Assembly: GCA_964036045.1 (NCBI GenBank)
Contig: OZ038392.1
Location: 27,787,755 to 27,851,754, forward strand
Direction of reading: 5' to 3'
Source: Eutreptiella sp. 'Long Island Sound 2002'
Lineage: Eukaryota > Euglenozoa > Euglenophyceae > Eutreptiales > Eutreptiaceae
Length of the DNA stretch: 64,000 nucleotides
In this document: piece after piece, positions 8,803 to 20,293 of the stretch
How the letters are laid out: each line of letters begins with the position of its first letter
Numbering within the stretch: position 1 is the first letter of the stretch
Position numbers and translations under genes: made by a program
The notes under the pieces: model-generated
The model's database searches: none
What the model was told of the DNA's origin: nothing
Seen by the model: only the letters and a program-made list of their open reading frames with translations

Positions 8803-11800
8803 AAATATTTCACCGAGGGCCCAAATAATTCACGGAGGGGCATAAATAATTCACGGAGGGCCCAAATAATTCACGGAGGGGCAAAAATAATTCACGGAGG
8901 CATCAAATAATTCACGGAGGGGCATAAAAAATTCACGGAGGGCCCGAATAATTCACGGAGGGGCATAAATAATTCACGGAGGGCCCAAATAATTCACGGA
9001 GGGGCATAAATAATTCACGGAGGGGCCAAATAATTCACGGAGGGGCATAAAAAATTCACGGAGGGGTGAAATAATTCACGGAGGGGCATAAATAATTCAC
9101 GGAGGGCCCAAAAATTTTACGGAGGGGCAAAAAGATTTTACAGAGGGGTGAAATAATTCACGGAGGGGCATAAATAATTCACGGAGGGCCCAAATAATTC
9201 ACGGAGGGGCATAAACAATTCACGGAGGGCCCAAATAATTCATGGAGGCATCAAAGAATTCGAGGAGGGGCATAAATAATTCACGCAGGGGCATAAACAA
9301 TTCACGGAGGGCCCAAATAATTCATGGAGGGGCATAAACAATTCACGGAGGGCCCAAATAATTCATGGAGGCATCAAATAATTCACGGAGGGCCCAAATA
9401 ATTCACGGAGGGGCATAAACAATTCACGGAGGGCCCAAATAATTCACGGAGGGGCATAAATAATTCACGGAGGGCCCAAATAATTCACGGAGGGGCATAA
9501 ATAATTCACGGAGGGGTGAAATAATTCACGGAGGGGCATAAATAATTCACGGAGGGGCCAAATAAATCACGGAGGGGCACAAACAATTCACGGAGGCATC
9601 AAATAATTGACGGAGGGGCATAAATAATTCACGGAGGGGCCAAATAATTCACGGAGGGGCATAAATAATTCACGGAGGGGTGAAATAATTCACGGAGGGG
9701 CATAAATAATTCACGGAGGGCCCAAAAATTTTACGGAGGGGCAAAAAGATTTTACAGAGAGGGGCATAAATAATTCACGGAGGGCCCAAATAATTCACGG
9801 AGGGGCATAAACAATTCACGGAGGGCCCAAATAATTCATGGAGGCATCAAATAATTCACGGAGGGGCATAAATAATTCACGCAGGGGCATAAACAATTCA
9901 CGGAGGGCCCAAATAATTCATGGAGGGGCATAAACAATTCACGGAGGGCCCAAATAATTCACGGAGGGGCATAAACAATTCACGGAGGGCCCAAATAATT
10001 CACGGAGGGGCATAAACAATTCACGGAGGGCCCAAATAATTCACGGAGGGGCATAAATAATTCACGGAGGGCCCAAATGATTCATGGAGGGGCATAAATC
10101 ATTCACGGAGGGGTGAAATAATTCACGGAGGGGCATAAATAATTCACGGAGGGCCCAAATAATTCACGGAGGGGCATAAACAATTCACGGAGGGCCCAAA
10201 TAATTCACGGAGGGGCATAAATAATTCACGGAGGGGCATAAATAATTCACGGAGGGCCCAAATAATTCATGGAGGGGCATAAATCATTCACGGAGGGGTG
10301 AAATAATTCACGGAGGGGCATAAATAATTCACGGAGGGCCCAAATAATTCACGGAGGGGCATAAACAATTCACGGAGGGCCCAAATAATTCACGGAGGGG
10401 CATAACTAATTCACGGAGGGCCCAAATAATTCACGGAGGGGCATAAACAATTCACGGAGGGCCCAAATAATTCACAGAGGGGCATAAATAATTCACGGAG
10501 GGGTGAAATAATTCACCGAGGGGCATAAACAATTCACGGAGGGCCCAAATAATTCACGGAGGGGCATAAACAATTCACGGAGGGCCCAAATAATTCACGG
10601 AGGGGCATAAACAATTCACGGAGGGCCCAAATAATTCACGGAGGGGCATAAACAATTCACAGAGGGCCCAAATAATTCACGGAGGGGCATAAACAATTCA
10701 CGGAGGGGCCAAATAATTCACGGAGGGGCATAAATAATTCATGGAGGGGCCAAATAATTCACGGAGGGGCATAAATAATTCACGGAGGGCCCAAATAATT
10801 CACAGAGGGGCATAAACAATTCACGGAGGGCCCAAATAATTCACGGAGGGGCATAAACAATTCACGGAGGGCCCAAATAATTCACGGAGGGGCATAAACA
10901 ATTCACGGAGGGCCCAAATAATTCATGGAGGGGCATAAACAATTCACGGAGGGGTGAAATAATTCACGGACGGGCATAAATAATTCACGGAGGCATCAAA
11001 TAATTCACGGAGGGGCATAAATAATTCACGGAGGGCCCGAATAATTCACGGAGGGGCATAAACAATTCACGGAGGGCCCAAAGAATTCATGGAGGGGCAT
11101 AAATTATTCACGGAGGCATAAAATAATTCACGGAGGGGCATAAATAAATCACGGAGGGGCCAAATAATTCACGGAGGGGCATAAATAATTCACCGAGGGC
11201 CCAAATAATTCACGGAGGGGCATAAATAATTAACGGAGGGGTGAAATAATTCAAGGGGGGGCATACACAATTCACGGAGGGGTGAAATAATTCACGAAGG
11301 GGCATAAATAATTCACGGAGGGGTGAAATAATTCACGCAGGGGCAGAAAAAATTCACGGAGGGCCCAAATAATTCACGGAGGGGCATAAACAATTCACGG
11401 AGGGCCCAAATAATTCACGGAGGGGCATAAACAATTCACGGAGGGTTCATATAATTCACGGAGGGGCATAAATAATTCACGGAGGGCCCAAATAATTCAC
11501 GGAGGGGCATAAATAATTCACGGAGGGGTGAAATAATTCACGGAGGGGCATAAACAATTCACGGAGGGCCCAAATAATTCACGGAGGGGCATAAATAATT
11601 CACGGAGGGCCCAAATAATTCACGGAGGGGCATAAAGAATTCACGGAGGGCCCAAAAAATTCACGGAGGGGCATAAACAATTCACGGAGGGCCCAAATAA
11701 TTCACGGAGGGGCATAAACAATTCACGGAGGGCCCAAACAATTCACGGGGGGGCATAAACAATTCACGGAGGGCCCAAATGATTCACGGAGGGGCATAAA

Positions 11801-14733
11801 GATTTCACGGAGGGGCCAAATAATTCACGGAGGGGCATAAACAATTCACGGGGGGCCCAAATAATTCACGGAGGGGCATAAACGATTCATGGAGGGCCCA
11901 AATAATTCACGGAGGGGCATAAATAATTCACGGAGGGGTGAAATAATTCACGGAGGGGCATAAATAATTCACGGAGGGGTGAAATAATTCACGGAGGGGC
12001 ATAAACAATTTACGGAGGGCCCAAATAATTCACGGAGGGGCATAAATAATTCACGGAGGGCCCAAATAATTCACAGAGGGGCATAAATAATTCACGGAGG
12101 GCCCAAATAATTCACGGAGGGGCATAAACAATTCACGGAGGGCCCAAATAATTCACGGAGGGGCATAAATAATTCACGGAGGGGTGAAATAATTCACGGA
12201 GGGGCATAAATAATTCACGGAGGGGTGAAATAATTCACGGAGGGGCATAAACAATTCACGGAGGGCCCAAATAATTCATGGAGGGGCATAAATAATTCAC
12301 GGAGGGCCAAAATAACTCACGGAGGGGCATAAAAAATTCACGGAGGGCCCAAAAAAATCACGGAGGGGCATAAACAATTCACGGAGGGGTGAAATAATTC
12401 ACTGAGGGGCATAAATAATTCACGGAGGGGTGAAATAATTCACGGAGGGGCATAAACAATTCACGGAGGGCCCAAAGAATTCATGGAGGGGCATAAATAA
12501 TTCACGGAGGGCCCAAAAAATTCACGGAGGGGCATAAACAATTCACGGAGGGGTGAAATAATTCACGGAGGGGCATAAATAATTCACGGAGGGGTGAAAT
12601 AATTCACGGAGGGGCATAAACAATTCACGGAGGGCCCAAATAATTCACGGAGGGGCATAAACGATTCATGGAGGGCCCAAATAATTCACGGAGGGGCATA
12701 AATAATTCACGGAGGGGTGAAATAATTCACGGAGGGGCATAAAAAATTCACGGAGGGGTGAAATAATTCACGGAGGGGCATAAACAATTCACGGAGGGCC
12801 CAAATAATTCACGGAGGGGCATAAATAATTCACGGAGGGCCCAAATAATTCACGGAGGGGCATAAACAATTCACGGAGGGCCCAAATAATTCACGGAGGG
12901 GCATAAACAATTCACGGAGGGCCCAAATAATTCACGGAGGGGCATAAATAATTCACGGAGGGGTGAAATAATTCACGGAGGGGCATAAATAATTCACGGA
13001 GGGGTGAAATAATTCACGGAGGGCCATAAACAATTCACGGAGGGCCCAAATAATTCATGGAGGGGCATAAATAATTCACGGAGGGCCCAAATAATTCACG
13101 GAGGGGCATAAAGAATTCACGGAGGGCCCCAAAAATTCACGGAGGGGCATAAACAATTCACAGAGGGGTGAAATAATTCACGCAGAAGCATAAATAATTC
13201 ACGGAGGGGTGAAACAATTCACGGAGGGGCATAAACAATTCACGGAGGGCCCAAATAATTCACGGAGGGGCATAAACGATTCATGGAGGGCCCAAATAAT
13301 TCACGGAGGGGCATAAATAATTCACGGAGGGGTGAAATAATTCACGGAGGGGCATAAATAATTCACGGAGGTGTGAAATAATTCACGGAGGGGCATAAAC
13401 AATTCACGGAGGGCCCAAATAATTCACGGAGGGGCATAAATAATTCACGGAGGGCCCAAATAATTCACGGAGGGGCATAAACAATTCACGGAGGGCCCAA
13501 ATAATTCACGGAGGGGCATAACTAATTCACGGAGGGGTGAAATAATTCACGGAGGGGCATAAACAATTCACGGAGGGCCCAAATAATTCACGGAGGGGCA
13601 TAAACGATTCATGGAGGGCCCAAATAATTCACGGAGGGGCATAAATAATTCACGGAGGGGTGAAATAATTCACGGAGGGGCATAAAAAATTCACGGAGGG
13701 GTGAAATAATTCACGGAGGGGCATAAACAATTCACGGAGGGCCCAAATAATTCACGGAGGGGCATAAATAATTCACGGAGGGCCCAAATAATTCACGGAG
13801 GGTCATAAACAATTCACGGAGGGCCCAAATAATTCACGGAGGGGCATAAACAATTCACGGAGGGCCCAAATAATTCACGGAGGGGCATAAATAATTCACG
13901 GAGGGGTGAAATAATTCACGGAGGGGCATAAATAATTCACGGAGGGGTGAAATAATTCACGGAGGGGCATAAACAATTCACGGAGGGCCCAAATAATTCA
14001 TGGAGGGGCATAAATAATTCACGGAGGGCCCAAAAAATTCACGGAGGGGCATAAATAATTCACGGAGGGCCCCAAAAATTCACGGAGGGGCATAAACAAT
14101 TCACGGAGGGGTGAAATAATTCACGGAGGGGCATAAATAATTCACGGAGGGGTGAAATAATTCACGGAGGGGCATAAACAATTCACGGAGGGCCCAAATA
14201 ATTCACGGAGGGGCATAAAGGATTCATGGAGGGCCCAAATAATTCACGGAGGGGCATAAATAATTCACGGAGGGGTGAAATAATTCACGGAGGGGCATAA
14301 ATAATTCACGGAGGTGTGAAATAATTCACGGAGGGGCATAAACAATTCACGGAGGGCCCAAATAATTCACGGAGGGGCATAAATAATTCACGGAGGGCCC
14401 AAATAATTCACGGAGGGGCATAAACAATTCACGGAGGGCCCAAATAATTCACGGAGGGGCATAAACAATTCACGGAGGGCCCAAATAATTCACGGGGGGG
14501 CATAAATAATTCACGGAGGGGTGAAATAATTCACGGAGGGGCATAAATAATTCACGGAGGGGTGAAATAATTCACGGAGGGGCATAAACAATTCACGGAG
14601 GGCCCAAATAATTCATGGAGGGGCATAAATAATTCACGGAGGGCCCAAATAATTCACGGAGGGGCATAAATAATTCACGGAGAATATTCATGGAGTGATC
14701 AAATAACGTTCATGGAGGTGCAAATTATTCCAT
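8803..14733. repeat. ~20-bp satellite array, about 285 units
   Basis: Units of 20-21 bp share AATTCACGGAGG and alternate among three tails: GGCATAAA(t/c), GCCCAAAT and GGTGAAAT. The array is unbroken for ~5.9 kb. Rare variants recur at a fixed distance: CATAAACGATTCATGG at ~12660 and ~13601; the AGGTGTGAAAT variant at ~13369 and ~14312; CATAAAAAATTCACGGAGGGGTG at ~12740 and ~13681. This gives a higher-order period of about 942 bp in the distal part. The first units and last ~60 bp are degenerate, as is usual at array edges. There is no coding potential: stops occur in every unit (TAA in ATAAAT / AAATAA). Confidence 0.95.
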
Positions 14734-15024
14734 GGCGACACCTTGCTGTTCCCTGCACTGCCAAAATGTCCCACACAGTTTGTCATACGTTCTAGGGGTG
14801 CAAGTCGTTGCGCCAAGGCAAAGACATCACACCAACTTGGGTCACCTCATGGGGACCCTGGGTACGTCAGGAATCGGGGGAGGGCGGGGGTTTCTGTAGA
14901 GCCCCTGACTTGGTTCATGACGCCCTGAAGCACGGAAGCAAACACTGCACATAGACGAGAGGCGGACAACAGAGACCCTCAGATTGTGGCCGGCAACCCA
15001 TGACGTTCCATGTACCATCCATTC
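14734..15024. other. Unassigned spacer after the satellite
   Basis: Mixed-composition sequence between the satellite end and the helicase cluster. A 61-codon plus frame (14743-14928) has no recognisable features. I see no promoter, RNA gene or repeat here. Confidence 0.5.
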
Positions 15025-15070
15025 TCAACGACCGATGTCCCACGCACACCTCCACATGCGCCACACTTGG

Positions 15071-15105
15071 TTAGGGTTAGGGTTAGGGTTAGGGTTAGGG
15101 TTAGG
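15071..15105 (+). repeat. Interstitial telomere-type repeat (TTAGGG)5-6
   Basis: Five perfect TTAGGG units followed by TTAGG, read on the plus strand, lie just downstream of the helicase gene fragments. TTAGGG is the telomere unit of animals, many fungi and some algae; plants usually have TTTAGGG and Chlamydomonas TTTTAGGG. Being internal, it marks a past break repair or telomeric insertion, or is a chance microsatellite. Confidence 0.9.
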
Positions 15106-15136
15106 CTGTCCAATGTTCCACAGAGCCAGGGTCATG

Positions 15137-17896
15137 TCATGATTTTTGCGGTCCGAACCGAAGACCAATTGATCCTGTAGGCTTCTCTGCCGGTGCGACC
15201 ATGCCAAGGACATACCGCTTCACACGATCCGGCAATGGCTTCGAACCACAGTGCTGGGCATGTCCACGGTGAACAGCATGTGGGGCACACGCATCGCGCC
15301 CCCCCTCACACTCTCTCACCCCATGGAGCAAAGACGCCACATACACCCCCAAGGGTGTGCAGAAGTCATCGCCCAGGAAGCCTACCGTGTCCACGTGCTT
15401 GTAGGCATCCTGCCACACAGGCAGAGACACAGTGCGGTAGCTAGATGACCGGGGGGGGTTGGGATAGGTTTGGGTGTCGCGGAAGGGCTTGGTCACCAGA
15501 AACTGCACCGGCCTTTGCTCGTGGTCCGCCAAATCCTGTGTGTGGCACACTCTCTCCAACCCGTCAATGTCATGCCACCCTGCCCAGTCTGTGTCCTCAT
15601 CCCTGATGAGGATGTAGGGCAATGCCCACTCCGTGAAATCGGGAAGGGTCACCCCGAGCTGCTTTGGTTCTACGTCCCCCGCTTCCAGGCGCAACCGCAT
15701 CTCCAGTGTCCCAACCCTCTTGTTGGCCATGATCCGCTCCCAGTCCAACAATTGGTCACTCTGGGGGGGGGGAGAATCCCCATGGGTCAAGGGCTTTGGC
15801 ATGCTTCCTCCACGGTTTCCAAAGCCACTGCCCCACCACCCCCAACCCCCCCCCCTTGAACTTGTAGATGACGCCCACCTCTTTTTGGGCAAGGGTGGGC
15901 TGTTGGTACATAACCCCCGGGAGCCGCACCTTCTGTACGTCGTCTGGGGAAGGGAAATTCTGCAGTTCGGCAGCCATCACCCTCAGCCCACTCAACCAAC
16001 CCGCAGTGAGGGGGGACTCTTCCCAACCGAGAAAGGCCCCGAAAAGATGCCGCTCGGATTGGGCCCTGCTGGTTAGAGACCAGGGAGGCAAGGACAACCG
16101 GAGCCTGCAGACCTTGGTACCGGTCCACGGTGGCGATCATCTGCACACACTCATATGCCTGGTCCCCATGCAGCCGGCGCCCTGCCTCCCACACACAGTG
16201 CTGCAGCCATAGCATCTGCGCATAGTGTGTGGTGACGATTGCCACTGACTTGGGGGGGTACGCATTTGCATTCTGTGCATGCTCCAGAAAGTGCAACACC
16301 AGCCAGGCCTCCTCCTTGCTCGTGTTCCCCTGATTGCGCATGGCCTCGTCCATGACAAGGCTCTCCCATGCTCTGCCAACCTCCCTTCTCAGTAACCCCA
16401 CCCGGGCGTCCGACATCCCGTACCGTGTCAGCTCCGATCTCCACTCAAGATCGTCTGTGCTGACTATGCGGATGCGTTGCCCTCCCAACACCGGGGGGGG
16501 GGGGGGGTAATGCTGGGGCCGAGGCGGGGTACCAGCCCAAGGACCCCCCCGTGAACAGCCCACGCACCACCGTTGCCAAAGGCACGTCCATGCGGAATTG
16601 CTGGGTTAGGACACACGCAGTACACCTTGTACGGTATAGGACAAACTGCAACACACTACTTGTGGCGAAGCGCTGCGAGTCACCATACTGCATCCCTGGT
16701 CCCTGGTCAAGGTGCACATTGAGGTTAGGAAACTGCTCGGACTGCGGCCATGCAATATGTTGAGCCGTCACCTTGCCCCCTTTCCCCTTTTTATCCCCTT
16801 CCGCTTTCGCTGCAGCTGCAAGAAGAGTGATGGCACTGTATGGGCGCAGTTGACCGGCATCCCCACAAAACGTGCACTGTGCCCCACAAGCTGCCAAGTC
16901 CAGACCCACTGGGATGCTATGCCTCGAGGACTCATCCACGAAGCTGAATGCGAACCGAGTTTGTGGGTCACCCTGTAGCAACAACTTCCGCCGTGTGGCG
17001 ACCATACCAGCTGTTGCAAAGAGAACCCGGCAGCTGTTGAGGGCACACTGCAATGTGCCATTGCAGTCCGGATGATTGGCCAACGTCTCTTGGACTGTTG
17101 TTTGGTTGTACGGCTCCAAACGTGGGGGGGGTCCGGCCCCTTGCAGCTCGGAACCGCATCCAGGGCACGGGGTGGTCCTTCAGGACCGCCTTTGAGAAGA
17201 CGAGATCCTGTTCTGCCGATTGGATCACCCGCAGCATCAGGTTGTCGACCTATGCGTTTGTTGGGGAGGTGACCAAGATGCATGCCCGAGGGGGGTTGTC
17301 GGTTGGTGCCCCCCCCCCCCCCCCCTTTCCTGCCAGTGTGTATCGAATCTGGCGCCTTGGGATTCGGGATGCATGGGTCGAAGTACCCCTGCTGCCACAT
17401 CACTGCCTTGATGCAAGCCACCAGGGTCTCCGACTTCCCCGTGCCGGCCCCCCCAGTCATGGAGGAGACAACAGCACCCTCATCCAGACATTGCCGGACA
17501 GCCAAGGCTTGGGAGGGGTTCAGGTTATGATGCTCCACAAGGTGACGCAGGATCTGCTGGTCCTCGGCAGGGAGGCTGTTAGACAGCCGTGGTTCTTGCC
17601 GGGTGGCATTGAGCAACGCGTTCCAGGCCTCCCCCGTCCGTATCTCCTCACGCAACGACCGGAACGCTGCCTCGTCAGGCAGGACACAGCACCACCACCT
17701 GCGGATGTGCAAGATGGGCGGTTTGTTCGCACAAACAATGGTCACCACGTCACCGGAGGTGCCATCACCTTGCACCTTGCCAATCGAGTCCGGGTTTGGT
17801 GCCACGTCAAGGGTGGCGACATCTGGCCGCTTCATGTCCCATCCATGGATGAGATCCCCATCGGTCAGCTCGTAGTTGCCCCAAACTTCGAGCTCA
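15137..17896 (-). pseudogene. UPF1-like SF1 helicase, broken into several frames
   Basis: Read from 17896 downward, the helicase motifs appear in order but in changing frames. Walker A GGAGTGKSE (~17430) is in the 16768-17835 frame. Motif Ia ILVTSPTNAYVDNL follows in the 16968-17237 frame. Motif II VDESS, motif III GDAGQLRPYS and motif IV QQFRMD are in the 16445-17119 frame. The segment VAIVTTHYAQM and motif V TVDRYQGLQAPVVLASLV are in the 15787-16563 frame. The tail (GLRVMAAELQNF, VGVIYKF) is in 15756-16097 and continues in 15137-15892. Four of the five frame changes coincide with G/C runs: 17309-17325, 17124-17131, 16494-16507 and 15846-15855. The motif VI region (usually NVALSRAR) is not recognisable. 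The motifs match UPF1/AAA_12-type SF1 helicases. It may be a decayed transposon helicase, or an intact gene with homopolymer length errors or introns. Confidence 0.68.
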
Positions 17897-17901
17897 GCAA
17901 A

Positions 17902-18690
17902 TCATTCTATTACCTTGACCATTTTGCCATGCTTGTCCTCCTTCAGCGTCTCAACCCTCTCAAACCACAGCTCCCTCTGGGCACCTTGCTCCCATGCCCA
18001 CCTCCGGGCAGCGGCGATCTCATGCACGGTGTGCACCAAGGATGCCTTGTGGACATACGCATCGCGATCAGCCCAACGGGTGGTGAATCCATCGGTTGGG
18101 TTCGTGTCGATGTCATAGTCCACGTGGGCGGGGGTTTCCGCAAAGGTCCGGGCCTTGTCTTTGGCTTGCGGCGGGCCTTGGCCTGTGCCTTGTGGTGGGG
18201 CCTGACCTTTGCCTTGCGGCGGGCCTTGGCCTGTGCCTTGTGGGGGGGCCTGACCTTTGCCTCGTGGGGGGCCATGGCCTTTGCCTTGTGGATGGGCTTG
18301 GCCTTTGCCTGTGCCTTGCTGGGGGCCTTTGCCTTGCGCAGGGCCATGCCCTTTGCCTTGCTGTGTGCCTTTGCCTTGTGCAGGGCCATGCCCTTTGCCT
18401 TGCTGAGGGCCATGGCCTTTGCCTTGCTGAGGGCCTTTGCCTTGGGCAAGGCCATACCCTTTGCCATGCTGTGGGCCTTTGCCTTGCTGTGGGCCTTTGC
18501 CTTTGCCGTGCTGAGGGCCTTTGCCTTGCCAATGGCCATGGGGCTGTGTTTGCCCTCCGTTTGGCATGTTGTCTGGGTCGGGGCGCTGTGGCCAGGGACC
18601 GAGAGCGAACTCCTGCGGCTCAGAGGCCTGCAGTAGGTGAGTTGGGGGTTGAAAGACGACCCTGGTCGGGGCGCTGTGGCCGGGGACCAA
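17902..18690 (-). CDS. GKG-repeat protein, probable N-terminal part of the SF1 helicase
   Basis: This is a 262-residue frame. Residues ~50-180 are a Gly/Lys/Gln repeat (GKGPQQ, GKGHGPAQ and similar), encoded by a minisatellite of about 15-18 bp at 18160-18540. The last ~80 residues (AHVDYDIDTNPTDGFTTRWA, then REIHEIAAAR-like helix and WFERVETLKEDKHGKMV) look folded. Its stop, TGA at 17902-17904, is followed in the same frame by 22 open codons leading into the Walker A-bearing frame. Without that one codon, the two ORFs are a single protein. The basic low-complexity region could bind nucleic acid (inference). The first ~50 residues lie in the 88-bp repeat array, so the true start is uncertain. 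Confidence 0.45.
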   Translation of the reverse strand: MVPGHSAPTRVVFQPPTHLLQASEPQEFALGPWPQRPDPDNMPNGGQTQPHGHWQGKGPQHGKGKGPQQGKGPQHGKGYGLAQGKGPQQGKGHGPQQGKGHGPAQGKGTQQGKGHGPAQGKGPQQGTGKGQAHPQGKGHGPPRGKGQAPPQGTGQGPPQGKGQAPPQGTGQGPPQAKDKARTFAETPAHVDYDIDTNPTDGFTTRWADRDAYVHKASLVHTVHEIAAARRWAWEQGAQRELWFERVETLKEDKHGKMVKVIE

Positions 18691-18935
18691 GGGCGAACTC
18701 CTGCGGCTCGGCGGCCCGCAGTGGGTGGGTACAGAGAGGAACGACGACCCTGGTCGGGGCGCTGTGGCCGGGGACCGAGGGCGAACTCCTGCGGCTCAGC
18801 GGCCCGCAGTGGGTGGGTACGGAGGGGAACGACGACCCTGGTCGGGGCGCTGTGGCCGGGGACCGAGGGCGAACTCCTGCGGCTCGGCGGCCCGCAGTGG
18901 GTGAGAGATGGGGTGGCGCACGGCCGCTTCGGGGC
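18583..18935. repeat. 88-bp minisatellite, four units
   Basis: GCGCTGTGGCC recurs at 18583, 18671, 18759 and 18847, an exact 88-bp spacing. Units contain GGGACCGAGGGCGAACTCCTG and a GGTGGGT segment. It belongs to the same family as 8240-8690 and sits between the helicase cluster and hairpin element E2. Confidence 0.9.
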
Positions 18936-18948
18936 GGGCAGGCCCAAC

Positions 18949-19707
18949 TCAGATGTCTGGGTCAGAGACGCGACGGTCTAGACCCAAGACGCACTTCCTC
19001 GCCTCAAGGGGGAGGTTGGAGATAAAAGAGTGCCCTATGTGTAAGAGACGCCCGGTGCACACTTGCCGAAGAGCTGGAAATTGGAACGTTTCGCCGAAGT
19101 CTGTGGACGTTGCGGGGGGGGCTGCGCAGGCAGCAATGACCCAAGCTGCGGCCTCTCCGGCGCGGGGGGCGGACTGAGACGCACGGCGCTGGAGCAATGA
19201 ACCGTACTGCGGGGTGGGGCACGGCCGCTTCGGGGCGGGAGCCAATGGGAGGAGTGAGGAGCGGCGGTGCCTGCTATACTGGGTCAGTGTCACCTGATCA
19301 TTTGCTGGAGGGGGCAGTGGCCGACGAGGCACAGGTTGTGGGGCCGGCTTGGGGATACGGGGGGGTTTTGGGGTAGCACACAGGATTTCAAGCACCACTG
19401 CTGCATGCTCCTCGTCCCTCAAAAGGAAATGCGAACGGCTAATTCGCATGCCCTCCTGCCACACCCGCAAGGGGTTTTTCTTGGGCTGCTGAACCGCAAA
19501 CCGGTACATCGCACGGCGGTTCAGCACCCCGTCCACGAAATACTGAACCCCACCCCCGTGATTCTCCCGGATGAGCTGCAATGTTTTGGCACTGTAGGGC
19601 CCCTGAACAGTGGGTTTGGGGGGGTTGGGGGGGTCCTTGGGTACGTACTTGGGGGGTTGTGGGGGGGATGGCGGTGGGACGGCAGTGCGCATCAGGGCCT
19701 CCTCCAC
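18949..19707 (-). CDS. Hypothetical proline-rich ORF
   Basis: This is a 252-residue frame. A compact segment at residues ~37-110 (GPYSAKTLQLIRENHGGGVQ, LNRRAMYRFAVQQPKKNP, VWQEGMRISRSHFLLRDEEH) looks like a folded domain that I do not recognise. Proline-rich stretches flank it. The last ~25 codons run into E2, so the real end may be earlier. In-frame codons upstream (PWETVEEALMR) resemble LETVEEA after the helicase tail at ~15810, hinting at shared ancestry with region 3. The N-terminal half is probably the 19439-19993 frame, joined by an intron or frameshift near 19700. Confidence 0.4.
   Translation of the reverse strand: MEEALMRTAVPPPSPPQPPKYVPKDPPNPPKPTVQGPYSAKTLQLIRENHGGGVQYFVDGVLNRRAMYRFAVQQPKKNPLRVWQEGMRISRSHFLLRDEEHAAVVLEILCATPKPPRIPKPAPQPVPRRPLPPPANDQVTLTQYSRHRRSSLLPLAPAPKRPCPTPQYGSLLQRRASQSAPRAGEAAAWVIAACAAPPATSTDFGETFQFPALRQVCTGRLLHIGHSFISNLPLEARKCVLGLDRRVSDPDI
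18958..19017. other. Two-hairpin element E2
   Basis: TGGGTC pairs with GACCCA and the inner GAGAC with GTCT. A second stem follows, with CCTC/CCTC facing GGGG/GAGG. It is nearly identical to E3 (20044) over ~110 bp, including the downstream AAAGAGTGCCCTATGTGTA, and is a diverged relative of E1, E4 and E5. Confidence 0.55.
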
Positions 19708-19993
19708 GGTTTCCCAGGGCTACCAGGTATGGGGTTGAGGTAACGTGGGGTCTCGGTGGAGGACTTACCGGCGTTGGAGAGGTTGCTGGTGAAGGGGGAG
19801 AGGGGGGCGGTGTTGGCAATGGAGGCTGGGGCGAGGCCAGTTCGCTGAGACACTTCTCAGCGTCAGAGTCCCACGGTGGCGAGGGGGGTTGGTCTCCAAA
19901 CCGCAATAGCTCCGGCAGATCCCCCAAACCACATTCCGGAAACGAAGGGCTGGAGGGGACGGAAGGGGCCACGCTAAGGGGGCTAGACGACAT
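19439..19993 (-). CDS. Hypothetical Ser/Pro-rich ORF, likely N-terminus of 18949-19707
   Basis: Only about the first 90 residues look genuine (MSSSPLSVAPSV, CGLGDLPELLRFGDQ, SDAEKCLSELASPQ). After the PHVTSTPYLVALGN segment the reading makes better sense in the 18949-19707 frame. The start at 19993 lies 50 bp from hairpin element E3. Function unknown. Confidence 0.35.
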   Translation of the reverse strand: MSSSPLSVAPSVPSSPSFPECGLGDLPELLRFGDQPPSPPWDSDAEKCLSELASPQPPLPTPPPSPPSPATSPTPVSPPPRPHVTSTPYLVALGNRGGGPDAHCRPTAIPPTTPQVRTQGPPQPPQTHCSGALQCQNIAAHPGESRGWGSVFRGRGAEPPCDVPVCGSAAQEKPLAGVAGGHAN

Positions 19994-20043
19994 GGCAAAC
20001 TGCGGCGCGCAGCGGGTGGTGGGGCACGCCCAACTCCAATGTC

Positions 20044-20102
20044 TGGGTCAGAGACGCAGTGGTCTAGACCCAAGACAGACTTCCTCGCCTCAAGGGGGAG
20101 GT
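20044..20102. other. Two-hairpin element E3
   Basis: A near-duplicate of E2, 1086 bp away and in the same orientation. TGGGTC pairs with GACCCA and inner AGAC with GTCT; the second stem is as in E2. It lies immediately upstream of the minus-strand ORF starting at 19993. Confidence 0.55.
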
Positions 20103-20293
20103 AGGTAACAAAAGAGTGCCCTATGTGTAGAAGAGGCCCAGTGCACACGCGTCTCCAATGCAATACACGCATTTCCCTTTGTCTCAGTAACAGGCACAAC
20201 ATGCAACAATTACATATACCAGGAGATCAGGACCAAGTGAAATCAAAACGAATTACCTCCAAGTTGTCAACCACCAATACACACATAGCAGAG

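Noticed and set aside
8803-14733. CRISPR-like array of short repeats
   Set aside because: Units are contiguous with no unique spacers, there are no cas genes, and the context is eukaryotic transposons.
18113-18532. Separate arginine-rich ORF (ARQRPTARQR repeats)
   Set aside because: It is another frame of the GKG-coding minisatellite; the GKG frame is preferred because it connects to folded sequence and the helicase.
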